Positions 54,973-63,456 of a stretch of DNA of 64,000 bases are shown here, one piece after another. The notes beneath the pieces are model-generated. The model was given only the letters and a program-made list of their open reading frames with translations. It searched no databases and was not told the origin of the DNA. Position 1 is the first letter of the stretch. Every line of letters begins with the position of its first letter. The DNA is taken from contig NZ_BBMB01000007.1 in the NCBI RefSeq assembly GCF_000971235.1, positions 1 through 64,000 of the forward strand. Reading direction: 5' to 3'. The translations under genes and the position numbers were made by a program. Origin of the DNA: Demequina subtropica. Its GTDB lineage: Bacteria > Actinomycetota > Actinomycetes > Actinomycetales > Demequinaceae.

Positions 54973-55872
54973 CTACGCCTCGTGCGCAAGGCCGAGCTCG
55001 ATGAGCCGCTCCCAGGCCATGCGGGCCAGGAACGGATCGTCGAGCTCGATGTGGGTGAGCGCGGCGTAGAGCTGGTAGGACTGCGCGCGCCAGGCGGTGG
55101 CGGTGCTGACCTCGCCGTAGCCCGCGTAGAGCTCGTCGCGCATGTCGAGCGGGACCACCGTGGCGGCGCCGCCCAGGTCCGCCGCGGGGTCGCCCGCGCC
55201 GAACCGGTGCCAGATGAGGATCCCCGCGAACTGGCCGCGGTCCGACTGGATCGAGCGAGGCTCGAGGCGTCCATGGGTCCACGTCAGCGGCACGTCGAGC
55301 GGCGCGACCGCGCCCACGCGGAACAGCGAGTCGACCGACTCGACATCGAGGACCCGGTTCTCGGGCGCGCCGCGGAGCGAGGCGAACACCAGCAGCCGGT
55401 CCCACTCGCTCAGCAGGCTCGCGAGGCCGGTCGCCGTCGCGGGGTTGGTCGGGGCGTCGGCGGGTGCGGGGACGTGGATCTGGCGGATCGCCGCGCCGAG
55501 CGAGCGCGCGGAGCTCGCGTGCAGCGGCACGAACGCGGCCGTCGACGCCGAGACCCATCGCACGAGCGTCCAGTGGTACGGGAAGCCGTGACCCGGGCGG
55601 CCCATGTCGATCGGGGCGCTCACGGGGAAGGTGAAGCGGGCCAGGTGGGGCGCGATGACGTCCGCGGAGCGGGCGAACAGCGGGTCGTCGAGAGCGAAGC
55701 GCGGGAACAGCGCGCCGTGGTGGTCGCCGATGCGCACGGCGATGTGGTCCTCGTGCGTGTAGCGCCGGCCCACCTCCTGGTCGGCCAGGTGGGGGAACTG
55801 ATCGTCGATGAGCGCGCGGACCTGATCGTCGTCGACCGTGACCGGCCGGGCGATGCGCGAGCTCGGGAGCAT
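54973..55872 (-). CDS. Degenerate aminoglycoside-phosphotransferase-fold protein
   Basis: 299 residues from ATG 55872 (ATG 55926 is an alternative). The APH/CHK fold is recognisable: ALIDDQFPHLADQEVGRRY, EDHIAVRIGDHHGALFPR, TLVRWVSA, SLGAAIRQIH and a C-terminal helical region. The catalytic stretch is eroded: the expected HGDLHPGN reads HGRLEPRS (Arg202 in place of the catalytic Asp, Ser207 in place of Asn), and the metal motif IDWGD reads LIWHRFGAGD. An intact APH gene at 60173-61072 has CHLDLHGANVL and ILDWGD, which shows the contrast. Likely a non-catalytic pseudokinase; it is the first gene before the DUF6174 lipoprotein. Confidence 0.75.
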   Translation of the reverse strand: MLPSSRIARPVTVDDDQVRALIDDQFPHLADQEVGRRYTHEDHIAVRIGDHHGALFPRFALDDPLFARSADVIAPHLARFTFPVSAPIDMGRPGHGFPYHWTLVRWVSASTAAFVPLHASSARSLGAAIRQIHVPAPADAPTNPATATGLASLLSEWDRLLVFASLRGAPENRVLDVESVDSLFRVGAVAPLDVPLTWTHGRLEPRSIQSDRGQFAGILIWHRFGAGDPAADLGGAATVVPLDMRDELYAGYGEVSTATAWRAQSYQLYAALTHIELDDPFLARMAWERLIELGLAHEA

Positions 55873-55992
55873 GGGCGCCACCCTAGCGAAGATCACGCTC
55901 GCCGTGTGAGATGCGCCACAGATCACGCGGGCATGTGACGGGAACGCGGTTTTTGCCCGTGTTTCTGCGGTAAAGGGGTGCGCGCGGCGCCG

Positions 55993-57072
55993 TCATCGAG
56001 GACGGGCCGCGGGGAGCGTGAGCGTGAACGACGCGCCCCGACCCACGCCGTCCGAGGCGGCCGTCACGTCGCCGCCATGCGCGCGGGCCAGGGACCGCGC
56101 GATGGTCAGCCCGATGCCGCGGCCGGACCGCGCGCCCGCCGCGGGGCCGCGGTAGAAGCGCTCGAAGACGCGCTCGAGCTCGTCCGGGGCGATCCCTGCG
56201 CCCGTGTCGGTCACGGTCGCGACGGCGGCCTCCCCGTCGAGCGCCGCGCGCACGACGACGTGGCCGCCCTCGTCGCTGTGCGCGAGCGCGTTCCCGAGCA
56301 GGTTGACGAGCACCTGGATGATGCGGTCCGGATCCGCTACGACGGGCGCTTCCGCGGGCGCGTCGACGGCGAGCGCGACCCCGCGGTGCTCGAACTGGGG
56401 GCGGAGGCGATCGGCGGCATCGACGGCGAGCCGGGCGAGGTCGGTCGGGACGATGTCGAGCGCGAGCGTGCTCTCCTGCGCGCGCGACAGCGTCGACAGG
56501 TCCTCCGCGAGCCGCCGGAGCCGTGAGGCCTCCGCCGCGACCCGCTCGTACGCCTCCGGGCCCGCCTCGATCACCCCGTCGAGCAGCCCCTCCATGGTGC
56601 CGCCGATCGTGGTGAGCGGCGTCCGCATCTCATGCGCGACCTCGTCGATGAGCCGCGCACGACGCTCCTCGGCCTCCCCGAGCCTCGCGGCGAGCGCGTT
56701 GACGTCGTCCGCGACCGCCGCGAGCTCGGCCTCGGGCGCGCGCGGCACGCGGCGCGAGTAGTCGCCCGCAGCGATCGCGCGCGTCGCCTCCTGCACCTCC
56801 GCGAGGGGGCCCGCGATGCGGCGCGAGACCCAGAGGGCGGCGATCGCGGCGGCGACGATGCCCGCGGCCGCCCCCCAGCCGAGCGCGAGCGGGAGGGCGT
56901 CGGCGAGCGCCCGCTGGGCCGAGTCGGCGCGCATCATCGCCCCGTGCATCGTCCCGATGCGGCGCTGGTAGGCGACGCCGCCGACCGTGGTGCCCACCAC
57001 CAGGAGCGCGACGACGCCCGCCGCCGCGACCGCGAGGTGCGAGGCGAGCAGGCGCCCCCGCAGGGAGCTCAT
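55993..57072 (-). CDS. Sensor histidine kinase
   Basis: 359 residues, overlapping the response regulator stop (ATGA). Two membrane helices (about 9-31 and 64-86) bracket a short extracellular loop rich in Met and His (MHGAMMRADSAQ), then HAMP (WVSRRIAGPLAEVQEATRAI), the dimerisation helix with EVAHEMRTPL and an ATPase domain: NLLGNALAHS, TDTGAGIAPDELERVFERFYRG, GRGIGLTIARSLARAHGGDV. The Met/His loop could bind a metal, and the linked DUF2202 protein has a Met/Gly-rich region, so metal or envelope stress is a reasonable guess for the signal. Confidence 0.92.
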   Translation of the reverse strand: MSSLRGRLLASHLAVAAAGVVALLVVGTTVGGVAYQRRIGTMHGAMMRADSAQRALADALPLALGWGAAAGIVAAAIAALWVSRRIAGPLAEVQEATRAIAAGDYSRRVPRAPEAELAAVADDVNALAARLGEAEERRARLIDEVAHEMRTPLTTIGGTMEGLLDGVIEAGPEAYERVAAEASRLRRLAEDLSTLSRAQESTLALDIVPTDLARLAVDAADRLRPQFEHRGVALAVDAPAEAPVVADPDRIIQVLVNLLGNALAHSDEGGHVVVRAALDGEAAVATVTDTGAGIAPDELERVFERFYRGPAAGARSGRGIGLTIARSLARAHGGDVTAASDGVGRGASFTLTLPAARPR

Positions 57073-57752
57073 GGGGCCGCCAGCTTGTAGCCGACCCCGC
57101 GCACCGTGAGGATCATGCGAGGGTCCTCCGCCGGGTCGTCGAGCGCGCGGCGGAGCTTGCGGATGTGGACGTCGACGATGCGCTCGTCGCCGTAGAAGTC
57201 CCAGCCCCACACGCGCTCGATGAGCTGGCGGCGTGTGAAGACGCGTCCCGGCGCGGTGGCGAGCGCTCCGAGCAGGTCGAACTCGAGCGCGGTCAGCGCC
57301 GCCGGCCGGTCGCCCACCGTCACCTCGTGTGCGGCGGGGTCGATGCGCAGCTCCCCGATCGCGATCCGCTCGTCCCCGGGTGCCGGGTCGCCGCGGCGCA
57401 GGATCGCCCGGACGCGCGCGACCACCTCGCGCGGGCTGAACGGCTTGGTGACGTAGTCGTCCGCGCCGAGCTCGAGGCCCACGATGCGGTCGGCCTCCTC
57501 GGCGCGCGCGGTGAGCAGCAGGACGGGCACCGAGGAGGTGCGTCGTAGCCGGCGCAGCGTCTCCATGCCGTCGATGCCCGGCAGCCGCACGTCGAGGATC
57601 GCGAGGTCGACTCGCGACGTGGCGAGCGCCGCGAGGGCGTCCTCGCCCGAGCCCGCCTCGATCACGTCGAAGCCGTCGCGGCGCAGGTAGCCGCCGACGA
57701 GCTCGCGGATGCTCTGCTCGTCGTCGACCACCAGCACGGTGCGGGCTCCCAC
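57069..57752 (-). CDS. OmpR-family response regulator
   Basis: 227 residues. Receiver domain with VVDDE (Asp10/11), phosphoacceptor Asp54 in AILDVRLPG, and DDYVTKPFSP; C-terminal winged helix with EFDLLGALATAPGRVFTRRQLIERVWG and DVHIRKLRRAL. Immediately upstream of its kinase gene with a four-base overlap and ten bases after the DUF2202 gene, so DUF2202-RR-HK form one operon. An eleven-base-period direct repeat at 58579-58595 before that operon is a candidate binding site. Confidence 0.95.
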   Translation of the reverse strand: MGARTVLVVDDEQSIRELVGGYLRRDGFDVIEAGSGEDALAALATSRVDLAILDVRLPGIDGMETLRRLRRTSSVPVLLLTARAEEADRIVGLELGADDYVTKPFSPREVVARVRAILRRGDPAPGDERIAIGELRIDPAAHEVTVGDRPAALTALEFDLLGALATAPGRVFTRRQLIERVWGWDFYGDERIVDVHIRKLRRALDDPAEDPRMILTVRGVGYKLAAP

Positions 57753-57762
57753 GCCAGCAATC

Positions 57763-58512
57763 CTAGGGAGCCGGGACGCCGGTGATCTCTGCGACCTCCG
57801 CGGGATCGAGGACCGAGGCCTCGTACGCGATGCCGTCGGCGTCGAGCGCCTCGACCAGCACCGTGAGGTGACGCTCGCTCGCGTGCTCGAGGTGGTCGTA
57901 CATCGCCGCGACCGTGTCCGAGTCGACGTCCTGCCCGCGGAGGTCGGCGATGTCGGTCTCCTCCACGAGCGCGCCGACGGTCAGCGCGCCGGTCTCGGAG
58001 CGGGTGCCCTGCGCGAGCAGCTCGTCGCAGAGCGACTGCAGGTCGGCATCCTCGTAGACGCCCGGCTCGGCGTCCTCGGTCGGGTCGTCGAGCCCGTAGG
58101 CCTCCATGAGGCCGGTCACGGCGCGCAGATGCATGTCCTCGGCGTGGGCGAGCACCGCGAACGTGCGCAGGTCCCAGGCGTCCGCGAGCTCGTCGTAGAG
58201 GTCGCCGGCCATGCGCTCCTCCTCGGCCATGGCCGCGAGCGAGGCGGCGTCGGCGTCGCTCGCCGGGCCGTCGTCGGCCCAGGCGCCCATGAGGCAGCCG
58301 CCGTCCCGATCGCCGCCGCGGTAGCCGCCGCTGTCGCGGTCCGCATCCCAGCCGCGCATCATCCCTCCCATGCGCGCGCCGCCCATGCCGTAGCCGCCGT
58401 ACGAGTCGTCGGCGTCGCCGCCCGACGCGGCCCACGCTGCCCCCGCCGGGATGGCGAGGAGCGCGGCTCCCGCCGCGACGGCCCATGCCCTGGTCCTCCG
58501 CGTGGTGGTCAT
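57763..58512 (-). CDS. Exported DUF2202 ferritin-like protein
   Basis: 249 residues from ATG 58512 with AAGGAAAGGGG upstream. Signal peptide ends near AWAAS, then a Gly/Met/Tyr/Asp-rich segment (SYGGYGMGGARMGGMMRGW), then a four-helix DUF2202 domain with AEEERMAGDLYDELAD, FAVLAHAEDMHLRAVTGLM, DLQSLCDELLAQG and YDHLEHASERHL. Glu and His spacing suits a di-iron ferritin-like centre. Function unknown; it lies on the outside and is the first gene of the two-component operon, suggesting it is a main target or a metal-binding sensor accessory. Confidence 0.87.
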   Translation of the reverse strand: MTTTRRTRAWAVAAGAALLAIPAGAAWAASGGDADDSYGGYGMGGARMGGMMRGWDADRDSGGYRGGDRDGGCLMGAWADDGPASDADAASLAAMAEEERMAGDLYDELADAWDLRTFAVLAHAEDMHLRAVTGLMEAYGLDDPTEDAEPGVYEDADLQSLCDELLAQGTRSETGALTVGALVEETDIADLRGQDVDSDTVAAMYDHLEHASERHLTVLVEALDADGIAYEASVLDPAEVAEITGVPAP

Positions 58513-58578
58513 CGGGGTCCCCTTTCCTTCGATGACCCCAGTCCATCGCGCGCACATGAAGCGCGGGGCGGCGCGCGT

Positions 58579-58595
58579 GTGAAGATTCCGTGAAG
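58579..58595. promoter_or_regulatory. Direct repeat GTGAAG at 11-base period before the DUF2202-RR-HK operon
   Basis: GTGAAG (58579-58584), ATTCC, GTGAAG (58590-58595). On the coding strand this reads CTTCAC-N5-CTTCAC, 67-83 bases upstream of ATG 58512. Response regulators of the OmpR/PhoB type bind direct repeats at about this period, so it is the likely autoregulatory site. It abuts the stop of the next gene. Confidence 0.5.
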
Positions 58596-59204
58596 CTAGG
58601 CCGGCACGCCGGGCCCGGCGGCCGCTCCCATGCGCCGGTGCGCCCGCCACTCGCGTGCGAGGAGGCCGAACAGCGCATCGTCCGAGACCTCGTCCTCGAC
58701 CCAGAAGGCCTCGCGCTTGACGCCCTCCGGCTGGAAGCCCAGGCGCGTGAGCACCGCGATCGAGCGCTCGTTGTCGGGGTGCGTCGCCGCCTCGATGCGG
58801 TGGACCTCGGTGACGTCGACGAGGTAGTCGATCAGCGCGGTGGTGGCCTCGGTCGCGTAGCCCTTGCGTCGCGCCCAGCTGTGCAGCGTGTAGCCGATCT
58901 CGGCGGTGTGGCCGTGCTCGTGGAGGTACACCGCGACGTCGCCGACCGTGCGGCCGTCCACGCGACGCTGCACGTCGAGCTGGAACCAGTGGCCGGGCAC
59001 GGGGCCCTCGTGGTGCTCGCTCTCGCGGATCACGGCGAGCGCCTTCTCGACCGAGTAGGGCACGCGCCACGCCTGATACATCGCGGTTTCCGGGTCGGAG
59101 CGGCGCGCGGCGAAGTCCTCGGCGTCCTCCTCGGAGAACGGGCGGAGCACGAGTCTCTCGGTGTCGAGCGGATCGAAGGCCACGGCCACACAGTAGCGGG
59201 ACAT
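58596..59204 (-). CDS. GNAT acetyltransferase, RimJ/RimL type
   Basis: 202 residues. RimJ-like pattern: TERLVLRPFSEEDAEDFAARRSDPETAMYQAWRVPYSVEKAL, VDGRTVGDVAVYL, AEIGYTLHSWARRKGYATEAT (acetyl-CoA loop), HRIEAATHPDNERSIAVLTRLGFQPEG and VEDEVSDDALFGLLAREW. May acetylate a protein N-terminus or small amine. Start ATG 59204; a GTG seven codons on is also possible. Divergent from the siderophore reductase gene. Confidence 0.87.
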   Translation of the reverse strand: MSRYCVAVAFDPLDTERLVLRPFSEEDAEDFAARRSDPETAMYQAWRVPYSVEKALAVIRESEHHEGPVPGHWFQLDVQRRVDGRTVGDVAVYLHEHGHTAEIGYTLHSWARRKGYATEATTALIDYLVDVTEVHRIEAATHPDNERSIAVLTRLGFQPEGVKREAFWVEDEVSDDALFGLLAREWRAHRRMGAAAGPGVPA

Positions 59205-59281
59205 AACCGCGCTATGCCGGGTGCGCCACGCTCGGAATTAGGCAACAAACCCGTTGCGGATGTGGTCTACACTGACGCGAG

Positions 59282-59300
59282 GTAGGTGAGCCTCACCTTG
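59282..59300. promoter_or_regulatory. DtxR/IdeR iron box upstream of siderophore reductase
   Basis: GTAGGTGAGCCTCACCTTG, a near-palindrome fitting the TTAGGTTAGGCTAACCTAA iron-box pattern. It lies just downstream of TACACT (59268-59273), the probable -10 box, so bound repressor would cover the transcription start. The ATG is at 59336 with GGAG four bases upstream. Confidence 0.75.
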
Positions 59301-59335
59301 CTGCAGGATCCACCGTCCCCCACGAACGGAGCCTC

Positions 59336-60169
59336 ATGGAGACCATCCACGCCGCCACGGTCACCGCGAGCGAGGTGGTGACGCCGCACATGATGCGCGT
59401 GCGCCTGCAGCTCGACGATCCCGCCGCATGGGTCTCCGACGGCACGCCGGACGAGTGCGTCCACGTCGAGGTGGGCGCGGAGACGGACGATGCGGACGGC
59501 CACAGCGCGCGCCACTACACCGTGAGCGGGCACTGCGACGGCGGCTTCGAGATGGAGATCTTCATCCACGGCGATGGCCCCGGCGCGACGTGGGCGCGGA
59601 CGGTGCAGCCGGGCGACCGCACCGAGGTCTCGGACTCGAAGGGCTACTACGCGGCGCCCGCGGGCGCGGGCGTGAGGGTGCTCGTCGGCGACGCGACGGC
59701 GCTGCCCGCGATCGCGCGCATCCTCGCGGAGGCGGGTCCCGATGAGGTCTTCCACGTGGTGTGCGAGCTCGGCGACCTGGCCGATGCGCGCGATCTCCCG
59801 ACCGCCGCGACGGTGACCGTCGACTGGCGGCTCGGTGGCAACGGCCGGCGCCCGTCGCAGCTGAGGGACGCGCTCCTCGAGCTCACGGACACCCACCTGG
59901 ACCCCGAGGCCGGCGCGTATGTGTGGGTCGCATGCGAGGCCAAGGACTCGCGCGCGATCCGCACCATGCTGCGCCGCGAGCTCCGCCTGCCGATCACGCA
60001 CTTCCGCATCGTCGGCTACTGGCACAAGGACCTCGAGCACGCGATCCGCGTGTGGAACGAGGCCTCCGAGGAGACCAAGGCGGAGTACATGGCGCTGTGG
60101 CGCGACGACCGCTCCGACGAGGAGAACTGGGTCGAGCTCGAGCCCTTCCTCCAGAAGATGGGCGCCTAG
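59336..60169 (+). CDS. Siderophore-interacting protein / ferric-siderophore reductase (SIP family)
   Basis: 277 residues. FAD-binding ferredoxin-reductase-like domain with VTPHMMRVRLQL, ARHYTVSG (flavin motif), GPGATWARTVQPGDRTEVSDSKGYY, then an NAD-binding domain VLVGDATALPAIARILAEAG and a C-terminal THFRIVGYWHKDLEHAIRVWNE. SIP enzymes release iron by reducing ferric siderophores in the cytoplasm. The tail of about 30 acidic residues (SDEENWVELEPFLQKMGA) is longer than usual. The iron box upstream supports iron-repressed expression. No siderophore transporter genes are in the window. Confidence 0.9.
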   Translation: METIHAATVTASEVVTPHMMRVRLQLDDPAAWVSDGTPDECVHVEVGAETDDADGHSARHYTVSGHCDGGFEMEIFIHGDGPGATWARTVQPGDRTEVSDSKGYYAAPAGAGVRVLVGDATALPAIARILAEAGPDEVFHVVCELGDLADARDLPTAATVTVDWRLGGNGRRPSQLRDALLELTDTHLDPEAGAYVWVACEAKDSRAIRTMLRRELRLPITHFRIVGYWHKDLEHAIRVWNEASEETKAEYMALWRDDRSDEENWVELEPFLQKMGA

Positions 60170-60172
60170 GGC

Positions 60173-61072
60173 TCAGCCGGCCAGGACGTCGAGGTCGGCG
60201 AGCGCGCGCGTCCCCGCATCCGCGTACGGCTGCTCGTCGAGCGCGGCGAGCGTGACCGCGTAGGCGAGCGCCTCCGCGCGGATGCGCAGCAACGCTGACT
60301 CGTCGAGCGGCGTGACCGCGTCGTCGTAGCCGCGCAGCAGGTCGCGCATCCGTGCCCCTCCGACCAGGCACCACGCCTGGCCCAGGTCCGTCGCGGGGTC
60401 CGCGACGCCCAGGTCGCCCCAGTCGAGGATCCCGCCCAGCCGTCCCCGGTCGCTCAGCACGTTCGCGCCGTGCAGGTCCAGGTGGCACCACGTCTCGAGC
60501 GGACGCCGCTGCGAGGCTCCCAGCTCGAACTGCTCGCGCGCGAGGGCGTCGTCGAGCGCCAGCCCGCGCTCGAGGAGGCGGGCGACGCGGTCGTCGAACC
60601 GCTCGGCGCGCTCCGCGAGCGGGGTCGAGCGGAACGGGTTGCGCGGAGCCTCGGGCGGGGCGGGCGAGTGCAGCGTCGCGAGCGCGCGACCGAGGTCCGC
60701 CGCGCCGCGTGCGGACAGCGGCGTGGCGTACGCGGGATCGCCCGGGAGCCACGGCACCACGGACCAGGCCCACGGGACCTCGGCCGACGGGGAGCCGAGC
60801 CGCTCCGGCACCGGTGCGCGGAAGGCCCACCCGGGCGCGAGCCGCGGCAGCCACACGTGCTCGCGCTCGATGAGCTGCGCGGCGTGCGCGCGGCGCGGGA
60901 TGCGGACCGCGAGATCCGCGCCCAGGCGGATCGTGACGTTGTCCCACCCCTCGTACGTGGGACCCAGGGCGAGCGAGGCGAGATCGGGATGGTCGCGCGC
61001 GAGGAGCGCGTGCGCCGTGTCAGGGGTGACGGAGATGTCCGCGGGAGGGGCTGACCACGACGCTGTGCTCAT
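60173..61072 (-). CDS. Aminoglycoside phosphotransferase-family kinase
   Basis: 299 residues with intact APH active site: GWDNVTIRLGADLAVRIPRR (ATP lysine equivalent region), CHLDLHGANVL (catalytic Asp and Asn) and GGILDWGDLGVADPATDLG (metal Asp). Length is typical of the APH(3)/MPH branch. Could phosphorylate an aminoglycoside or macrolide or a housekeeping metabolite; substrate cannot be inferred. Overlaps the upstream hydrolase gene by four bases (ATGA), so cotranscribed. Confidence 0.85.
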   Translation of the reverse strand: MSTASWSAPPADISVTPDTAHALLARDHPDLASLALGPTYEGWDNVTIRLGADLAVRIPRRAHAAQLIEREHVWLPRLAPGWAFRAPVPERLGSPSAEVPWAWSVVPWLPGDPAYATPLSARGAADLGRALATLHSPAPPEAPRNPFRSTPLAERAERFDDRVARLLERGLALDDALAREQFELGASQRRPLETWCHLDLHGANVLSDRGRLGGILDWGDLGVADPATDLGQAWCLVGGARMRDLLRGYDDAVTPLDESALLRIRAEALAYAVTLAALDEQPYADAGTRALADLDVLAG

Positions 61073-61662
61073 GCGTCGAGGCTACGGGCGCCCTCCCCGA
61101 GCCGCCACCGGGCGTCGCCGGCAAGCGCCCATTCGAGCATGGCCGCCCACGGTCCGTGGCCGTCGTCCGGGTTGAGGTGGCCGGGGCCTGGCAGGACGAT
61201 GCAGGGCAGCCCCCACGCGCTCGCGACGGTGTCGAGCGGCTCGCGCCGGTACGGATCGGCCTCGCGCGCGAGCAGCGTCGCCGGCGACCGCCATGGCGGG
61301 GCAGGCTCGTCGGCGAAGGCCCACGCCTCGAGGCCCGGGGGCGGCGGGTCCATCACGGGCGGTGCGACCAGCAGCACGCGGGCCACGAGCGGCGCGGCCC
61401 CCACGGCCTCGAGATGCCGCCACAGCACGGTGCCGAGCGAGTGCGCGATCACGATGCGCTCGCCGTCGCCCTCGGTGAGCATCTCGAGCTCCCCGAGGGC
61501 GACCTCCCGCCACGCGTCCCGCACGGGCGCGGAGGGGGAGGGCAGCTGCGGGTACTGGACGGGGATGCGCCTGTCCCGCAGCTCCTCCGCGAGCCACCAC
61601 ATCCAGTGCGTTCGCGGACGAGTGTGCTGGTAGCCGTGGAGAAGCAGGACGCGGGAGGTCAC
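61069..61662 (-). CDS. RBBP9/YdeN-family alpha/beta hydrolase
   Basis: 197 residues, GTG start. RBBP9 pattern: VLLLHGYQHTRPRTHWMWWL, YPQLPSPSAP, nucleophile elbow VIAHSLGTVLW, and PGPGHLNPDDGHGPW with the catalytic His. Serine hydrolase of unknown substrate; small cytoplasmic esterases in relatives. Translationally coupled to the following APH-family gene. Confidence 0.88.
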   Translation of the reverse strand: MTSRVLLLHGYQHTRPRTHWMWWLAEELRDRRIPVQYPQLPSPSAPVRDAWREVALGELEMLTEGDGERIVIAHSLGTVLWRHLEAVGAAPLVARVLLVAPPVMDPPPPGLEAWAFADEPAPPWRSPATLLAREADPYRREPLDTVASAWGLPCIVLPGPGHLNPDDGHGPWAAMLEWALAGDARWRLGEGARSLDA

Positions 61663-61687
61663 CCGGGCATCGTCCCACGGGCCGAGC

Positions 61688-62935
61688 TCAGGCGAACAGC
61701 CCCTCCCCGACGAACCCGCCCTCCTCGCAGCCGGGCGGGATCGCCCACACGCCTGAGCCGATGGGCGTGGTCCACGTGTTGAGCAGGTCCGCCTGCGCGA
61801 GCCGCTCCTGCATCGGCACGTACTGCGCCGCGACGTCCCGCTGCCACGAGCCGAACAGCAGGCCCACGTTCGACACGGCGGGACGGCCCTGGGAGTCGAG
61901 CGCGCCCTCCTCGACGGGGTCGTCGTAGCTGAAGCCGATGCGGACGATGCCCTGGCCGGGGTCGCTCACATGCGAGCGGGCCGCGTGCGCGGCCGGGTTG
62001 ATCACCGTGAAGCCGCGCTCATCGGTCTTCTCGAGGTCGACCGCATCGTGCTCTCCGCCGCCCGTGAGCGGGGCGCCGTCGGCGAGGCGCCGGCCCACGG
62101 AGGCCTCGCGGCCCTCGCGGCCGACCTCGTCCCAGCCCTCGAGGTCCATCGCGATGCGCCGCAGCACCAGCGAGGTTCCGCCGCGCAGCCACGCGGGCGC
62201 CTCGTCGCCGGCCCAGACCGCGCGGTCGAAGGCCTCGTCCCCGGGCTTGGGCGTGGTCGAGCCGTCGACCTGCCCGAAGAGGTTGCGCATGGTGGTGCCG
62301 GAGGGGTCGGTGCCGTACGCGCGCCGGAACCCGTTCTGGCGCCAACGCAGGGTCGCGAACGCGCGCGAGTCGCGCACGACCATGCGCGCCAGATGAGCGA
62401 TCGCGGTCGGGTCGTCGCCGTGCAGGAGCACCACCGCATCGCCGCCGGACCAGCGTTCCTCGAGCGCGTCGATCTGCGGGAATGCGGGCAACGGCCCGAG
62501 CCAGCCGGGGGCCTCCGCTCCCGCGCGCTCGACCGCGGCGCGGCCCAGCCCGAACGTTGCCGTGAGCCCCGCGGGACGCACCGCGAGCTCGGGCTCGAGG
62601 TCGGCCAGCGCGCCGCGGCCCTGGGTCAGGCGCGCCGCATCGTCCGTGAGGAGGCGCAGCCACGCCGCGAGGCGGTCGCGACCGGTGTCGGGCAGCAGGT
62701 CGAACGCCAGGTAGGTGGCGTACGCGCCCGGGGTGGACGTGACACCCGCCTGGCGTGCGCCGTGGAACGGGACGATGCGCGCGCCGTTGATCCCGGTCGC
62801 GTCGGCCGCCGGCGCGGGGGAGCCGGGGAGCAACCCGGTGCGCTCGGCGCCGAGCGTGACGGCCGCGCCCGCGCCGGCGGCGGCCCCTCCGAGGAGGAGC
62901 CGTCGCCGGCTGACGCCGGTGCTCTCCGCGGGCAT
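61688..62935 (-). CDS. Tat-exported Dyp-type haem peroxidase
   Basis: 415 residues. Twin-arginine signal SRRRLLLGGAAAGAGAA at 9-25. DyP signature GXXDG is present as FGQVDGST (about residue 221), with the haem-proximal His probably in RSHVSDPG (about 320) and RIGFSYDD near 335. Class A/EfeB-like exported peroxidase; folds with haem in the cytoplasm before export. EfeB normally partners EfeU/EfeO, but here its start overlaps by one base the stop of the copper chaperone gene upstream (TGATG). Confidence 0.9.
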   Translation of the reverse strand: MPAESTGVSRRRLLLGGAAAGAGAAVTLGAERTGLLPGSPAPAADATGINGARIVPFHGARQAGVTSTPGAYATYLAFDLLPDTGRDRLAAWLRLLTDDAARLTQGRGALADLEPELAVRPAGLTATFGLGRAAVERAGAEAPGWLGPLPAFPQIDALEERWSGGDAVVLLHGDDPTAIAHLARMVVRDSRAFATLRWRQNGFRRAYGTDPSGTTMRNLFGQVDGSTTPKPGDEAFDRAVWAGDEAPAWLRGGTSLVLRRIAMDLEGWDEVGREGREASVGRRLADGAPLTGGGEHDAVDLEKTDERGFTVINPAAHAARSHVSDPGQGIVRIGFSYDDPVEEGALDSQGRPAVSNVGLLFGSWQRDVAAQYVPMQERLAQADLLNTWTTPIGSGVWAIPPGCEEGGFVGEGLFA

Positions 62936-63456
62936 CAGCCCTCCGCGGGCTCCTCCGAGGAGCCCATGTCCATCGAGTCCTCGTGGTCGTAGTCCTCGTT
63001 CGCGCCGTCGAAGTCCTTCGCGGTCGCGGTGAAGGTCACGGCACCGCCATCGGACAGCTCGAGGGTGAAGTCGACCTCGTCGCCCGCCTCGATCGCCTCG
63101 GGGAGGCCCATGAGCATGAGGTGGTAGCCGCCGGGCTCGAGCGTGAGCGACTCGCCGGCCGCGATGGTGAAGCCGCCGTCCTTCTCCTGCATCTCCCCGC
63201 CGACCACCTCGTGGAGCTGGATCTCGGGCGACGCGTCGGACGTCGCGGCGACCACCGTGACGTCCTCGTCGGAGGTGTTGGTGAGGGTGCCGAAGGCCGC
63301 GGACATCATGTCCTCGGGCGTCGCGGTCTTGACCCACGGGTCGGTGACCTCGAGGGTGCCCGCGGCGGGCGCGTCGTCGGAGGCGCAGCCGGCGAGGGCG
63401 GTGGCCGCGACCAGGGTGGCGGCGGCGGTGGCAAGGAAGCGGGGACGGGTGAACAT
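62935..63456 (-). CDS. Periplasmic copper chaperone PCu(A)C lipoprotein
   Basis: 173 residues. Lipoprotein signal ending TALAGC (Cys24). PCu(A)C core with the copper site H-x-M spaced motif: HEVVGGEM at about 102-109 and YHLMLMGLP at about 130. An acidic, Met-containing C-terminal tail (DYDHEDSMDMGSSEEP) may also bind copper. In actinobacteria these proteins deliver Cu(I) to cytochrome oxidase or other wall-side enzymes. Cotranscribed with the DyP gene and followed on the other side by a partial membrane gene. Confidence 0.92.
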   Translation of the reverse strand: MFTRPRFLATAAATLVAATALAGCASDDAPAAGTLEVTDPWVKTATPEDMMSAAFGTLTNTSDEDVTVVAATSDASPEIQLHEVVGGEMQEKDGGFTIAAGESLTLEPGGYHLMLMGLPEAIEAGDEVDFTLELSDGGAVTFTATAKDFDGANEDYDHEDSMDMGSSEEPAEG

